Assembly (NCBI GenBank): GCA_010405405.1
Contig: MU004241.1
Location: 1,213,359-1,277,358 of the forward strand
DNA: 64,000 nt
From: Microthyrium microscopicum
Lineage: Eukaryota; Ascomycota; Dothideomycetes; Microthyriales; Microthyriaceae
Direction: 5' to 3'
Shown here: in pieces, positions 22,560-35,455 of the stretch
Numbering within the stretch: the stretch's first letter is position 1
Layout: every line of letters begins with the position of its first letter
The notes under the pieces: model-generated
Seen by the model: the letters and a program-made list of their open reading frames with translations, nothing else
Database searches by the model: none
What the model was told of the DNA's origin: nothing
Made by a program: the position numbers and the translations under genes

Positions 22560-25500
22560 TTTAATAAGAACTTATTAACTAGACTATAGGTATAAAAAAC
22601 GCTTTTTATCTAGCGCCTTCTTAATTTACTATATAAGAGAGCTATATCTAATAGGCTAGCTAGTTTATAAGCCCTAACTTATAAATATAATAGAACCTAA
22701 AGAAGAAAAAGATTAAGCTACTAATATAGACTTAGAAGAAGTTTATAAAATAGCTTTAATATTAATATACTTACCTTACTATAGTAAAACTTTTAGTTAC
22801 TAAGAAACTTAAAGAAGCTAAGTAGTATTCTATTTAGACTTTTATAGAGTTTAATACCTACTTAGACTTACTAAAGACTTAACTTAGTATTAATATAACT
22901 TATAAAGGAGATAAATAGTACTTAAAATTCTTTATTAAGCTAATTCTAAAACTATAGAAATAGATTAAATTAATAGAGTATATCTTAACTATTAGGCTTA
23001 ATATAGTTAATACTATTAAACGCTTTTAGTAAATTACTTATAAGCGTTTATAAGAAAACCTAATAAGTAATAGTAATACTTAACCTTTATAATTAAATTA
23101 TAATCTATAAAGTAGCTAAGGTAAACGACGAAGTTATAAAAATTATATAAAATATATACTATTAACTTATTTACTAGTAAGTATAAAGCTTAGGAAGAAT
23201 AATAAAATATATAAGAAAATTACTTATTATAATTATAATCTATTTAGATATTATATAAATAAGTATAATAAGCTTCTAAGAAGCTTTTAGGCTACTTAAG
23301 GGTAGGAAAGTTTTTTAAGATAGAGAGGTTACTTAGAATATAAAGGCTAAAGAAGGAACCTAAATACTATTTTTTTTTTATTAGGATTTAGAATTAATCT
23401 AAGAAAAGAGTAAGTATTATAAAGGTTAAGAACTCTATCTTTATAATACTAGATTAGACTATAGGAATATAGATTTAGATAATAGCTAATCTTCTTCTTA
23501 CTATAGGAAACTAATCTATAAATATTTTTTTAGATACTAGTAGTTAAATTAATATTATTAATAAATAACTTACGTAATGCTATAGACTTAAGAAAGTAAT
23601 TATAGAAAGTATTTAAGCTATAGGTTTTATTAACAATATAATAAGAAGTAAATATTATAGTATATACTAGTTATATTTTTATTATAAAGACTTCTTTAAT
23701 ATCTATAAAAACGTTAAATACTATTTCTTTTCTTTTAATTAGACTAAATATACTTATCTTATAATATAAGGGACTCCTTTATAAAAAAAATATAATATCT
23801 TTATCTACCTAGGGTAGAAGAAGTAGCTATTTAAGAAAGAGAAGCTAAAATATAAGATTATAAACTAAAATATATTTAAGGAAAGGCTATAAGAATATAG
23901 TAAAGTATTTAAACTAACTATAAAATTTAATAAGTACTTATACTTAAATAGTAGAAAGATAGAGATCTCTAGTATTAGCTTTAAACTAAGTTTATAGGCA
24001 AATATTAACTTAGAAAATAGGCTACTATAAGAGCTATAGAATCTAGTCTCTTAAGTTAAAGCTAGGGATAAGAATAAACTTATTTTTAAAGGTATTAAAT
24101 ATACTATTAAGATAATTAAGAACCTTTCTTTTAGACTTATCTATAACTTATTAGTAATAAAACTTAAAGTATTATAGAAATATCTTAAGTTAGCCTTTAA
24201 AAAAGGCTAGATTTAGGAATTAACTAGCCTAGCTAAAGTATTTATACTTTTTATACCTAAAAAGGATAAGGAATTACGACTTTATATAGACTATTACTTA
24301 CTTAATATAGTTACTATTAAGAATTATTACTTACTTTCCTTAATTAGTAAGATATTAAATTAACTTAGTAGAGTAGTATACTATACTAAGATAAACCTTA
24401 AGGACGCTTATATTTAGATATTTATTAAAGAATAAAATTAATAGAAGATAGTATTCTATACCTAGTATAAATATTATAAATACTAGGTTATATTTTTTAG
24501 ACTTACTAATACTTTAGCTACTTTTTAAGCCTATATCTATAAAGTATTAGTAAGACTCTTAGATATTATTTATATTATTTACCTTAATAATATTCTTATC
24601 TTTTTAAAAATATATAAAGATTATATTTATAATATATATACTATATTAAAATACTTACTAGCTACTAAGCTTTATATTGATTCTAAGAAGTACTAATTCT
24701 TTATTAATAAAATAGAATTTCTTAGGTTTATAGTTTTTATAAAAGGAGTAAAAATAGATTTTAGCTAAGTTAAGTTTATTATAAAGTAGCTAGAGCTTAG
24801 GAGCTATAATAATATATAAGTATTTATTAGCTTTATAAATTTCTACTATAGGTTTATTAAAAGCTACTTAAAAATAGTAAAATTCTTAACTAATTTACTT
24901 AAGGATATATAACTTAGAAAGAAATATAGACTTTTTATATAAATAAAGGAGATAGTATAAGTATTTTATATACTTTACGTAGTTTTTAGTAAAGTTCTTA
25001 TTTTTATATATTTTAACCTAAAAAAAAGGATCTATTTTAAAATAGATACGTTCTAATATACTATTATAAGTATCCTTTTCTAGCTATAGAAAGATAGCTA
25101 ATAGTACCTTATTACGTTTTAGTTAAGAAAATTAATAAAGGCTAAGATTAACTATTAAATCTATAACTAAGAGTTTTTTACTATTATTAAGGCTATAGAA
25201 TATTAGTAATATTATCTTAAAGATAATTACTACTCTATTAAGATTCTAACTAATTATAATAACTTAGTAAAGTTTATAAAGTAAAAGAATTTAAATAAGT
25301 ATTAAGTATACTAAGTAATTATATTAGTAAAGTATAACTTCTATATTAAGTATTAAAGTAAGAAAATAAATTCTATAAATACGTTATTAAAATAACTTAA
25401 CTATACTACTATAGAGTAAACTATAAATAACTTATTACTTACTCTTTAGAAAAAGTTAGGACTCTTTTTAGAAAAGAAATAAAAATAGTTAGTCTTTATA

Positions 25501-27300
25501 AATAGTCTTAAGTTAATAAAGTAACTTATAAGTAAAATACTAATAATAAATAAGTATAATCTTATAAATAAGATATTTAATATTAAGTATTACTTAATAC
25601 TAATAGTATTAAGGATAGGTAAGATACCTTATAAGTAGATTAGTAGCTAAAAAGTTATAAGTAAAAAGAATAAAGACTCTCTTAGCTTTTAGAAAGTAGT
25701 TACTATACTAGATTATATCTATATTTTAAGAGCTATAGTAAAAGAAGTAATAAAAGACCTATATATTATAAATAAAGAAGCCTTAGATATACTAATTATC
25801 TTAGTCTAAGTTGCTTAGGATAGTAATAAAGAACTTAAGCATATCTAGGAAGTACTTAATATATAGTTAGAGTTTAAAAAAACTTAATAGCTAAAGAATA
25901 CTTAGTTAGTCTAAAGAGACTACTTTTACTATAAAAGCTAACTATATATACCTTATAAGCCTATTTTAAGAGATAAACTCTTAGTAATATATTATAATAA
26001 CTTACTAGTAAGATACTTAGGGGTTTAAGGCACTATAAAGCTATTTTATAAGTAGTTTTATTAGTTAAAGATAGAAAAGAATATATAGGCGTACATAAAG
26101 ACTTACTTAGTCTACTAAAGAATAAAAGTAAGATAATATTAACTCTATAGTAAGTTAAAATCTCTACCTTAACTAATTTAACTATAGTAAGAAATTATTA
26201 TAAACTTTATTATAAGTCTATTATTTTATAAATATAGACTTATAATGTTTAATACTATATTAGTAATTATAAATTAATATACTAAATAAATAAGGTATAT
26301 TAAAACTATAAAAAATATAACTACTAAAAAGCTAGTAAAACTTATAAAAAAAAGAGTCTTTTTAGAGAAGGATTTACTAGTAAGTATTATATTAGATAGA
26401 GGATTTATTTTTATAAGTAAATTTTAGATTAAACTATACTAGGTAAGAAAAGTAAAATATAAGCTATCTATAGCTTAGTATTTATAAACTAATAGCTAGA
26501 CTAAATAGTAAAACTTAGTACTAAGATATTATTTATAAGCCTTTATAACTAAAAACTAGATAAACTAGTTAAGCTTCTTATTTATAGTATAATAAGTAAT
26601 AAATATATTTTATAATAAGACGCTTAACTATATTCTAAATATAGCTAAAATAGGATATAAACTAATTTTCTTAATAGACTTTTTTATAAACTCTAAGGAT
26701 AAGCTTAAAGAAGAGGAAAGTAAGATAGTAATAGTAAAGTAAAGAGTAGTAAGAATAGAATAAGACTAAGAAAAGATAGTAGAATATTAAGGAAAAGTAA
26801 TAGAATACTAAGTTAAGTTCTATAATAAGAAGTATACTTTAATATTATTCTATATAAGAGATAAAGTCTTATTATTAATAGAGAATATTAAACTTAAATT
26901 ACTAAGTAAAAAGCTAGCCCTTTGCTATATAGGACTATTTAGTATTTAAGACGTAGTTAAAGAATAAGCTTACTAACTAAATCTCTTAATAAGTTATTAA
27001 ATCTATAATATTTTCTATATATCTAAACTTAAGCCTTATTATTAAAAAGAAAGTTAAGAAGAACTAGAGCTTTCTATAGCTATTAAGCTAAAAGATAAAG
27101 AAAAATAGGAAGTAAGAGCTATTTTAAATAAGAGGAAATAGAAAGGAAAAGTTAAATACTTTATTTATTAGTAAAGCTACTTTTTAATCTATAACTTTTA
27201 AAAATAAGAATAAGACTATAAAAACGTATAAGACTTAATTAAAGTTTTTAAAAAAGCTAGTAGACTTAAGTTTACTATTATAAAGAAAAGAAAAAGAGAA
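22560..27300 (+). pseudogene. RIP-destroyed gag-pol of the outer Gypsy chromovirus
   Basis: Reading through stops, a CX2CX4HX4C zinc knuckle is visible at 23,225-23,266, with every Cys and His codon now TAT. A degraded protease-like segment follows near 23,520. Reverse transcriptase at about 24,180-24,650 has LFIPKKDKELRLYIDYYLLN and FFRLTNTLATF, and its YLDD box is mutated to YLNN (24,580-24,591). RNase H follows near 25,000-25,450 and integrase near 25,900-26,700. At 27,140-27,290 a chromodomain-like tail ends in DLIKVFKKASR. Order and motifs are those of Ty3/Gypsy chromoviruses. Stops appear at expected Gln/Trp/Arg codons throughout. Confidence 0.8.
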
Positions 27301-27891
27301 GAATAAAACTATAAAGAAAGGCGTTATAAGAAAGAGGAGATTTTTATATACTTTTTATTTATTATAGAAAAGTAACTAACTAGTAGGATAAAAAATAGAA
27401 AACTAAAAATAGAAATAGTAAAAATTATAGCTAAGTAAACTATTAGTAAGATATAAATAAAACCTAAATAAAATTAAGGAGTTTTATAAAAGACTAGTAG
27501 GCTAGTACTATAAAAAAAAGAATTCTTTTCTATAAAAATAGAAAGAGTAGACTATTAGTAAATATAATAAAAAATAAGAATTTTTCCTAAACGTTATAAT
27601 TATAAATAGTAAGTTAATAAAAAGGCTAGTCTTAAAAGATATTAAGACTAGTAACTTATATCTAAAGAAATAAAGAAATATAGTATTTATATAACTAAAA
27701 TATAACTTAATTACTAGACTTTAACTTTATATATTAGAATATTATAACTTTAAAAATAGGTAAGTAATAGTATTAGTTACTTTAGAACTACTAAGAAAAA
27801 AGTACGTAATAGATATAGCTAAAGTAATTAGTATACTATTAATAAATAAGTAAATAGGTAAAGGAATATTATAAGTTATAGATACTATAGG

Positions 27892-28053
27892 TGTTAGGGG
27901 TTAAACCCCCTAAAGCTATGCCTATTTAGGCTATCTCTATTATATATAAACACCTTAATTAAAGAGTTTCTTAACTCTTCTTTCTTTCTAAGTTATCTTC
28001 CTATTTAGTAGGCTTATAATATAACTTATCTTTTTATTATCTAACCTATAATA
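27892..28053 (+). repeat. 5' LTR of inner Gypsy element (162 bp)
   Basis: It begins TGTTAGGGGTTAAACCCC and ends ACCTATAATA (probably once ...ACA), and aligns without gaps to the 3' LTR. The ATAGG duplication precedes it. Confidence 0.9.
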
Positions 28054-28149
28054 TTAAGTAACTTTAAAACTAACTCCTTTTTTTACTTACTCTCTCTTTA
28101 TTTATTAATAAATAGCTAGAATAGTAGACTAAGATCCTTTTTACTTAAC

Positions 28150-31100
28150 GATTACTAAATAGGATAAAGAAACGTCCTCTAAGGGCTTTACTTATAAGAA
28201 CGTAGAAGTATACTTTACGTATATTAACTAATAATAGATAAAGCTATAGAGATACTTAGACGTATCCTAAGAGGCAACTAATAATAGCTTATAATAAGTA
28301 ATAAATAGTATTTTACTACTTAGTAATATACTAAGTTTATCTATCTTATAGTTACGTATAACTATTACTAGTTATAAATAAGCTCTTAAGTAGTTAAATA
28401 CTTTAAATAGTAAAATTTATATATAATTAAATAAGAATACGTAATAGATTATAATAGTCTATACTAAACTCTAAGCCTAAGTTAATAGCTAGAATAAATA
28501 ACTTACTAATATCTATACTAGTAATAAAATCCTTACGTAATAAATAAATAATACTACTTATAATATATTATCTTAATAGTAATAATAGGAATAAGAATAA
28601 CTTTAAAAAGAATCTATAATACTTAGTATAACTCTTTCTTTAATACTAGCTATACCTTTTACTAAAGAGACTTCTAATTATAGCTACTACCCTTCTTTAA
28701 TTTTAAAAGCTAATTTTTCTTAAACTCTAATTATAATAGCTAGACTAGTAGGCCTTCCTCTACCTTTTCTAATAAATCCTCTAGCTATTTAGTATAAGCT
28801 ATTTTAACTATTATTATAAAACCTCTAATTAGCTCTTCTAAACTTAGAATAATATTTTTATAAGGATCTAATCCTCTACCCTAGCTTTTACTAAATAATT
28901 AAAGTAAAATTATATATTAATAGATAGATTTATATAAATAACTATACCTAAATCTATTATATATTTAGCTAGTTAATTAGAGACGTTACTTAATAAGTTC
29001 TTCCTTAGATCTAGAATCCTACTAGCTATAGTATTATAAGTTTTAGTAAGTTTATAAAATAGATAAATCTTCTCTTCTATAACCTATATAAAGAAATAAA
29101 AGCTTTAGTAAACTTCTAAGGAATTTAGTAAAAAGGTAGAAAATAAAGAATATTTTAAGCTAAGTTTTAGTAGTATTTTATCTATACTAGAGTATAATTC
29201 TAGGCTACCTTTATCTAGATATAGTTCTTAAAAAATACTATAAATTTAAGCCTTAGAATAGCTCTAATTACTTACTTTTAGCCTAATAACTTAAATACCT
29301 TTATTTAAGAAGCTTTAGAAACCTAAGATTAAATAGTTTAAGCCTATATAAGCTATTATAGCCTAAGAGGCTTAAGCGCTAAAATAAGTACTTAATAAAC
29401 TTAGCTATTTAGGAATTAGGACCTAGATATAATAAAAGGCGTTTAGGTTAGAGCTAGCTAAGCTTAGCATAACTACTATAAGTAAAATAACTTTTATTTT
29501 TACTATAGCTTAGCTAATTATAGAATTTAGGATTATAAATAGGTACTTTAAACGTTATCTAGAAGTTAGAATTCCTTCTATAGCTAGGCTAGCTATAAAT
29601 AAGAATAAGGTAAAGAAAGTACTACTAAAGGTAGATACCTATAAAATAATATTAGTAGATTCTAAGCTAGTACTACTAATACTCTAGATACTTCTTAAAG
29701 TAATTAACTAGTAAGAGCTACTATTACTTAGCTAAGAAATAATAATCTTTATAATAATCTATATAATATTACTAACATAGAATTAGAAAACTAGTAAGCT
29801 TAAATTAAAGACGTAATACTAAGCTAGAAAATTATAAAAATATTATTTTAAAATAGCGTTAAAAGTTTTTTACTTAAAATATAGTTATAAAGCCCTTTTT
29901 AATACCTTTAATAGTAAATTAACTTTCTTTATATATAGGCTTTATTAATAGTAGCTACTTAATCTATTCCTTTATAAGTCTTTATTTTATCTAAAGATAT
30001 AAACTTAAACGTATATTATTACCTTAAGTAATTCCTATTAAAGAGATAAATAGTAAGGCTAAAGAAATTTATAAAATAGTAATTATAAAGATTAATATTA
30101 AAGGCTATAAAGAAACTATTTAAGCCTTTATAGTAAAAGAGACCCTAAGCTATAATATAATTCTTAGCCTACCTTAAATAAAGAAATAAAATATTATTCT
30201 TTATATAAAATCTAAGAAGCTAGTCTTTAATAAAATAGGTTATATAATTATAAATCTAAAGACTCCTTAAAAGAAGTATAACTATATAGTAATTAGAGCT
30301 ATAGTATTTAAGATACTTACCTAATAAGCTAGAAAGTAGATAAAATAATCTTAAGAAGGCTTAATATTAATTATATAAGTCTTTATTATAAGTCTTTATA
30401 ACTTATAAAAAGCCTTTACTCTAAAGAAGTATATTAACTCTTATAAAAAGCTTCCTAAATAATATTTAGATTATCTTAACCTTTTTTAAAGAGAGCTAGC
30501 TAATAAGTAGCTACCTATTTAAAGTCTTTCTATAAACTATAAGATTAACCTAATTTTAGACGCTAATAGAAAAGAACCTTAGTTATTCTAGTAGGTATTA
30601 TATTTTATAAATTAGGATAAATTACTAGCTTTTAGAAGAATCCTTAATAATCTATTAGAAAGTAGGTTTATTTAAGTAAGTAACTTATTTACTAAAGTAC
30701 TAGTTCTTTTTATTTATAAAGTAAATAGATTAATTTAGTTTTATTATAACTACTAGGTATTAAATAAGTTAACTATAAAGGACTATTACTTCTTACTACT
30801 TATCTATAAGATACTAAATACCTTAAGAAAGGTATAATAATTTACTAAACTAAATATATCTTAAGTATTCTATAAAATTTAGATATATAAGGGTAATAAA
30901 TAAAAGATAGCCTTTTAAATATAATATAGCTTATTTAAATAGATAGTAATACTATTTAGGTTATTAAATACTCTAAGTACTTTTTAGAGGTTTATTAACT
31001 CTATTTTTTAAAATATCTTAGATAATTACGTTTCTATATACTTAGATAATATCTTAATTTTTAGCTTAAGTACTAAGAAGTAATATAAGGCCTACGTTTA

Positions 31101-33350
31101 TAAAGTCCTTAAATAGCTATAAAAAGTAGAACTCTACTTTAATATCTAAAAGTATAAATTTATAACTACTTAAATAATATATCTAAGCTATATTATTAAG
31201 GCTAAATAAGAAATCTTAATAAATCTAGCTAAAGTTAAAGTAATTTAAGAATAAGAGACTTTTAAGAACGTTTATAGAGTTTAAGCTTTTCTTAACTTTA
31301 CTAATTTCTATTATAGGTTTATACTAAACTTTTAAATAATTATAGAACCTCTTATTTAACTTACCTAAAAGGACGTTCTCTTCTTATTTAAAAACTTAAA
31401 AAGAGCTATATTTAAGAAGCTAAAATAGTTCTTTATTACTAACTAAATACTAGCCCTATTTAACTATAATAAAGAAACTCTTATTTATACTAACTCTTTT
31501 AGTTACTCTTTAAGAGCTATACTAGTATAAAAAGATAAGATAAGTAAGTTTTAACTAATAGCTTATTTCTCTAAAAAGTATAACTTTACTTAAAGTAACT
31601 ACTTAATTTATAATAAAGAAATATTTATAATTATACTTACTCTAAAAGAATAAAACTTAGAGCTATAAGTAATAAAGAAGTTTAAAATAATATCTAATTA
31701 TAAGAACCTAGAGTATTTTATAAAACTATAGAAGCTTATAGAAAGGCATATCTAATAGTCTATTAAACTTATAAAGTATAATATAATAATTAAGTACTAA
31801 CTAGACCTATAGAATAGCATAGTAAATAGTCTCTTTTATTATAAATAAAATATACTTTAAGACGTAGCTAATAAGAAGATTTAAGCTAGAACTTTCTAAC
31901 TACTTTATACCTAAAAAGATTAATTACTTAAATTACTATAAGCCTTATTTATCTATATTATTACTCTTTTTATAGTAGTTAAAGATAAATTAGTAAAGAC
32001 TCTACTAACTAATAAAGCTTTAATTCCTAGCTTACTACTACTAATACTAAACGTCTCTAAACTATTAGTAATCTAGTAGAATAAGGTAGTATAAGCTAAT
32101 AATACCTATTAAGTAGCTTATTAAATAATTAAGGTTAGTAAATAGAAGTTTTCTCTATTAATTATAGGTATTAAAATCTTTATCTTTAACTACTTAATTA
32201 ATAGTAAGAATTATCTTTACTAAAAAGGATAACTATAGATTCTAAACTTAGAACCTTTATAGATAGTAATATTATAAGTAGCTTATATATCCTTAACTTA
32301 AAGCTATTCTAGCTATAAAGAAACTTACTAAGCTCTATAGCTATACTTCTTCTAGCTTAGAATTATAGCTAATATAAGACGTTTTATAAAAAATTATAAT
32401 ATATATAGCTAATTAAAGGTTAGTTATAAGTAGAAAAGAGGCTTCCTAAAGCTTCTACTTATCTTAAGCTAATAATAATAAGAACTATTTATAAATTTTA
32501 TAATAAACCTCCTTTTATTAAATAAATATATAATCTTAATAGTTATTACTAATTAGCTAAGTAAAGGAGTAATTCTAATTCCTTTTATTTAAAAAGAAGC
32601 TAAAGACGTTATAGCTATTTTTTTATAACGCGTTTATTTCCTTTATAGTATTTCTAACGTAATTATTTATAATTATAACTTAGTATTTATAAGAGACTTT
32701 TAGATAAGGTTTTATATACTACTATAGATAGAGCTATAGCTATTAATTATATTTTACTTTTAAATAAATAGCTTTATAAAATAGTAGAACTTAGATATTA
32801 AAGCTAAAATATAAATATATATAAATTATATATAATTAAACTAGTTCTTACTAATACTAATACTTTAACTTATACTTAACTTATAACGCTTATTTATAAT
32901 AAAATTCTTATCCTTTTTTTTATCTTATAGCTTTAAAAACTCTACTTTCCTAGACTTTTCTAAGTAAGCTCTTTTATTTAAATAAAAGGATACTTTAAAA
33001 GAGAGAGAAAAAGAAGCTACTTATATAATTTTAAAAGCTACAAAATAGACTTAAGATATTATAATCCTTACCTAAGAAAAGATATAAGAATAAGCTAACT
33101 AAATAAGAATCTAAACGTCTAAGTATAAAGTTAGTAATTAGGTTTAGCTAAACCTAAAGAATACTAAGACTAAATAAGTAAAGAAGAAGTTTAATTACTA
33201 TTACTCTAAGTTTTAAGTTATAAAGATAGTAAGCTTATATATAATTATACTAAATATACTATAAAAAACTAAGAAATTCTATATTAACCTACTTAGACTA
33301 ATAATAAATAACCTATTCCTAAGTTAAAATGCTAATAATTCTTATCTACT
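28150..33350 (+). pseudogene. RIP-destroyed gag-pol of the inner Gypsy element
   Basis: Reverse transcriptase is recognisable at about 30,600-31,080: FTKLNIS, LFRLLNTLSTF, then YLDN at 31,039-31,050 where YLDD is expected. RNase H follows at about 31,440-31,750, with AYFSKKYNFTQ, NYLIYNKE and ISNYKNLEYF matching the family's AYFSRK / NYPIYDKE / SDHKNLEYF pattern. Integrase-like and C-terminal sequence continues to about 33,300. The Gag part (28,150-30,000) is too degraded to divide. In-frame stops occur throughout. The sequence from 33,400 to 35,288 has no assignable domain. Confidence 0.78.
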
Positions 33351-35288
33351 ACTAATCTTAGTTAAGAACTTAGATAAAGAAAAATAAAAGAAGTAGCTAG
33401 TAGAAAAGATTATAGCTAAAAAATATAAGAAAATAATAAAGAGTAAATTCTATATAGTTTACGTTATTAAATAAATAAGTTATTTAGATATAATAAAAGA
33501 ATTAATTAACTTTATTAAATAGTTAGAAGCCTATATAAAGTAGATAAAGAAGATAAAGTATATATAAGATAATTATAAAAGATTAGTACTAAACTAATTT
33601 ATTCTTTAAATATAACTAAGATTAAAAACTAGCTTTCCTATTATAATAATTAACTCTATAGAGATATAATTAAAAGTACTATTTATAATTTACGTATAGA
33701 AATACTTTTCTTTTATTTATATTAAAACTCTCTTTCCTACTAAATAAAATTAAAAAATTATAAAAATATAAGAAAACTAAAGAAATAAGATATACCTAAT
33801 AAACTTCTACTATTAAGAAAGAAAAATCTAAGTAGTGCCTTAAGGTATAGAAAAACTAAAGTAAATAGTTAATAGTAGAAGATTCTTATTTTCCTTAGTA
33901 ACTTCCTCTTTATTATTATAAGGATACTTCTTACCTAAGCTAATATTATTATTATAGATATAGTTTAAATATATATTATTATAAAATCCTAGAAGCTAAA
34001 TATAACTAATATACTATAGCTAATTCTTAGAATTAGAATAGCTAATATAGTAAGTATAATACTACTTTTTATAAGCTTTAGTCTCTTTAAGTTATAGGAT
34101 ACTTATATAATAAATACTTAAGGCCTTAAGATAACTAGCTTAGCTACTAGTTAATTAAATCGTAGTAAAGATACTCTAATAAATTATAATACTATAAATA
34201 TTAAGCTACGAACTATTAGTAAATCCTTTAGAGAAAGCGTTTAATAAGTTAAGATAATTATTAGAGGAATTAGAAGGATAGTTAGCTATAGTATAAATAG
34301 CTTTACTCTATAAATATATTAATATAAATTAAGAAAAATAAAAGAAATATATATAGTCTAGTTAATATAAAGTACCTTAAATAAAGCATAGTTTTATAGA
34401 TTATAATAGTTAATAACTATATATACCTTCTTATAAATAAGAGTAATTAATAGATAAGGACTTAGATTATAAATAATATTATTTTAGTAATAAAGTAAGA
34501 CTTAAATAAAAGTATAAAAGCCTTTATTTATATTATTCTAGTAAGCTTTATATATAGCTACCTTATATATAGTAAGTAAATAAGGTTAAGGAGCATTATA
34601 ATTAGTAACGTATATATAAAGAGAAGCAATAGTAATAAGAATATAACTATTAAAGCTAATAGTATTATTAAAAGCGTTAATAATTAGGGTAGCTATCTTT
34701 ATATAGTTAGTAAGGCTATAGCTATTATAATAAATAACTTACTTAATTAATTAATTAATTAATAGATTAATTAATTAGGTAAGAAAAAAGAAACTTAATA
34801 AGGACTAATTAGAAGAGAAGAAGCTTATTTAAAGTATAATAAAGAAAGAATAGTTAACTTTATAGAATAATATTACTTTATACTCTCTAAATATATAAGT
34901 AGAAGTATAGTAACTTAACTATAGTTACGTTCTTTTAATCTTATTCCTTAATATTATAATAGAGCTCTAACTAAGTATAAATAAGACGACCTACTAATTA
35001 AGTAACCTTTATAGAATTATAACTAAAAAGAATTAATATTATATGCTAAGAAAGGAGCCTTATACCTAGAATTTAGTCTAAAATAGGTAAAATATTAGTA
35101 TAGAACTAATAGTTAATAACCTAAGCTTTATATTTTATACCTAAAAGTAAACGTATAAATCTATACGTTATAAATAGAAGCTTTATTATAAACTATAAGA
35201 ATAGTAAGCGTTAGACATAGCTAGATAAGATTAGAATCTTATAATTAACTTAGTATTTTAGCTAGAATTTTTTAGATAAAGGAGATAA

Positions 35289-35450
35289 TATTAGGGGTTA
35301 AACCTCCTAAAGCTATACTTATTTAGGCTACCCCTATTATATATAAATACTTTGATTAAAGAGTTTCTTAACTCTTCTTTCTCTCTAAGTTACCTTCCTA
35401 TTTAGTAGGCTTATAATATAACTTATCTCTTCGTTATCTAACCTATAATA
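35289..35450 (+). repeat. 3' LTR of inner Gypsy element (162 bp)
   Basis: It begins TATTAGGGGTTAAACCTCC (second base G to A relative to the 5' LTR) and ends ACCTATAATA, followed by the target duplication ATAGG (35451-35455). Confidence 0.9.
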
Positions 35451-35455
35451 ATAGG

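Larger units (their letters stand above)
27892..35450 (+). mobile_element. Inner Ty3/Gypsy element nested in the outer one, RIPped
   Basis: It has two direct repeats of exactly 162 nt (27892-28053 and 35289-35450) with target duplications ATAGG at 27887-27891 and 35451-35455. A purine tract (AAAGGAGATAA) lies just before the 3' LTR. Total length is 7,559 bp. The internal region carries Gypsy reverse transcriptase, RNase H and integrase remnants on the plus strand. It inserted downstream of the outer element's chromodomain region. The two LTRs differ at about 14 positions, all transitions, as RIP would leave. Confidence 0.9.

Noticed and set aside
34740-34790. Run of TTAATTAATTAATTAATTAAT-type sequence
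   Set aside because: It is a simple-sequence by-product of extreme AT content inside the inner element, without flanking structure.
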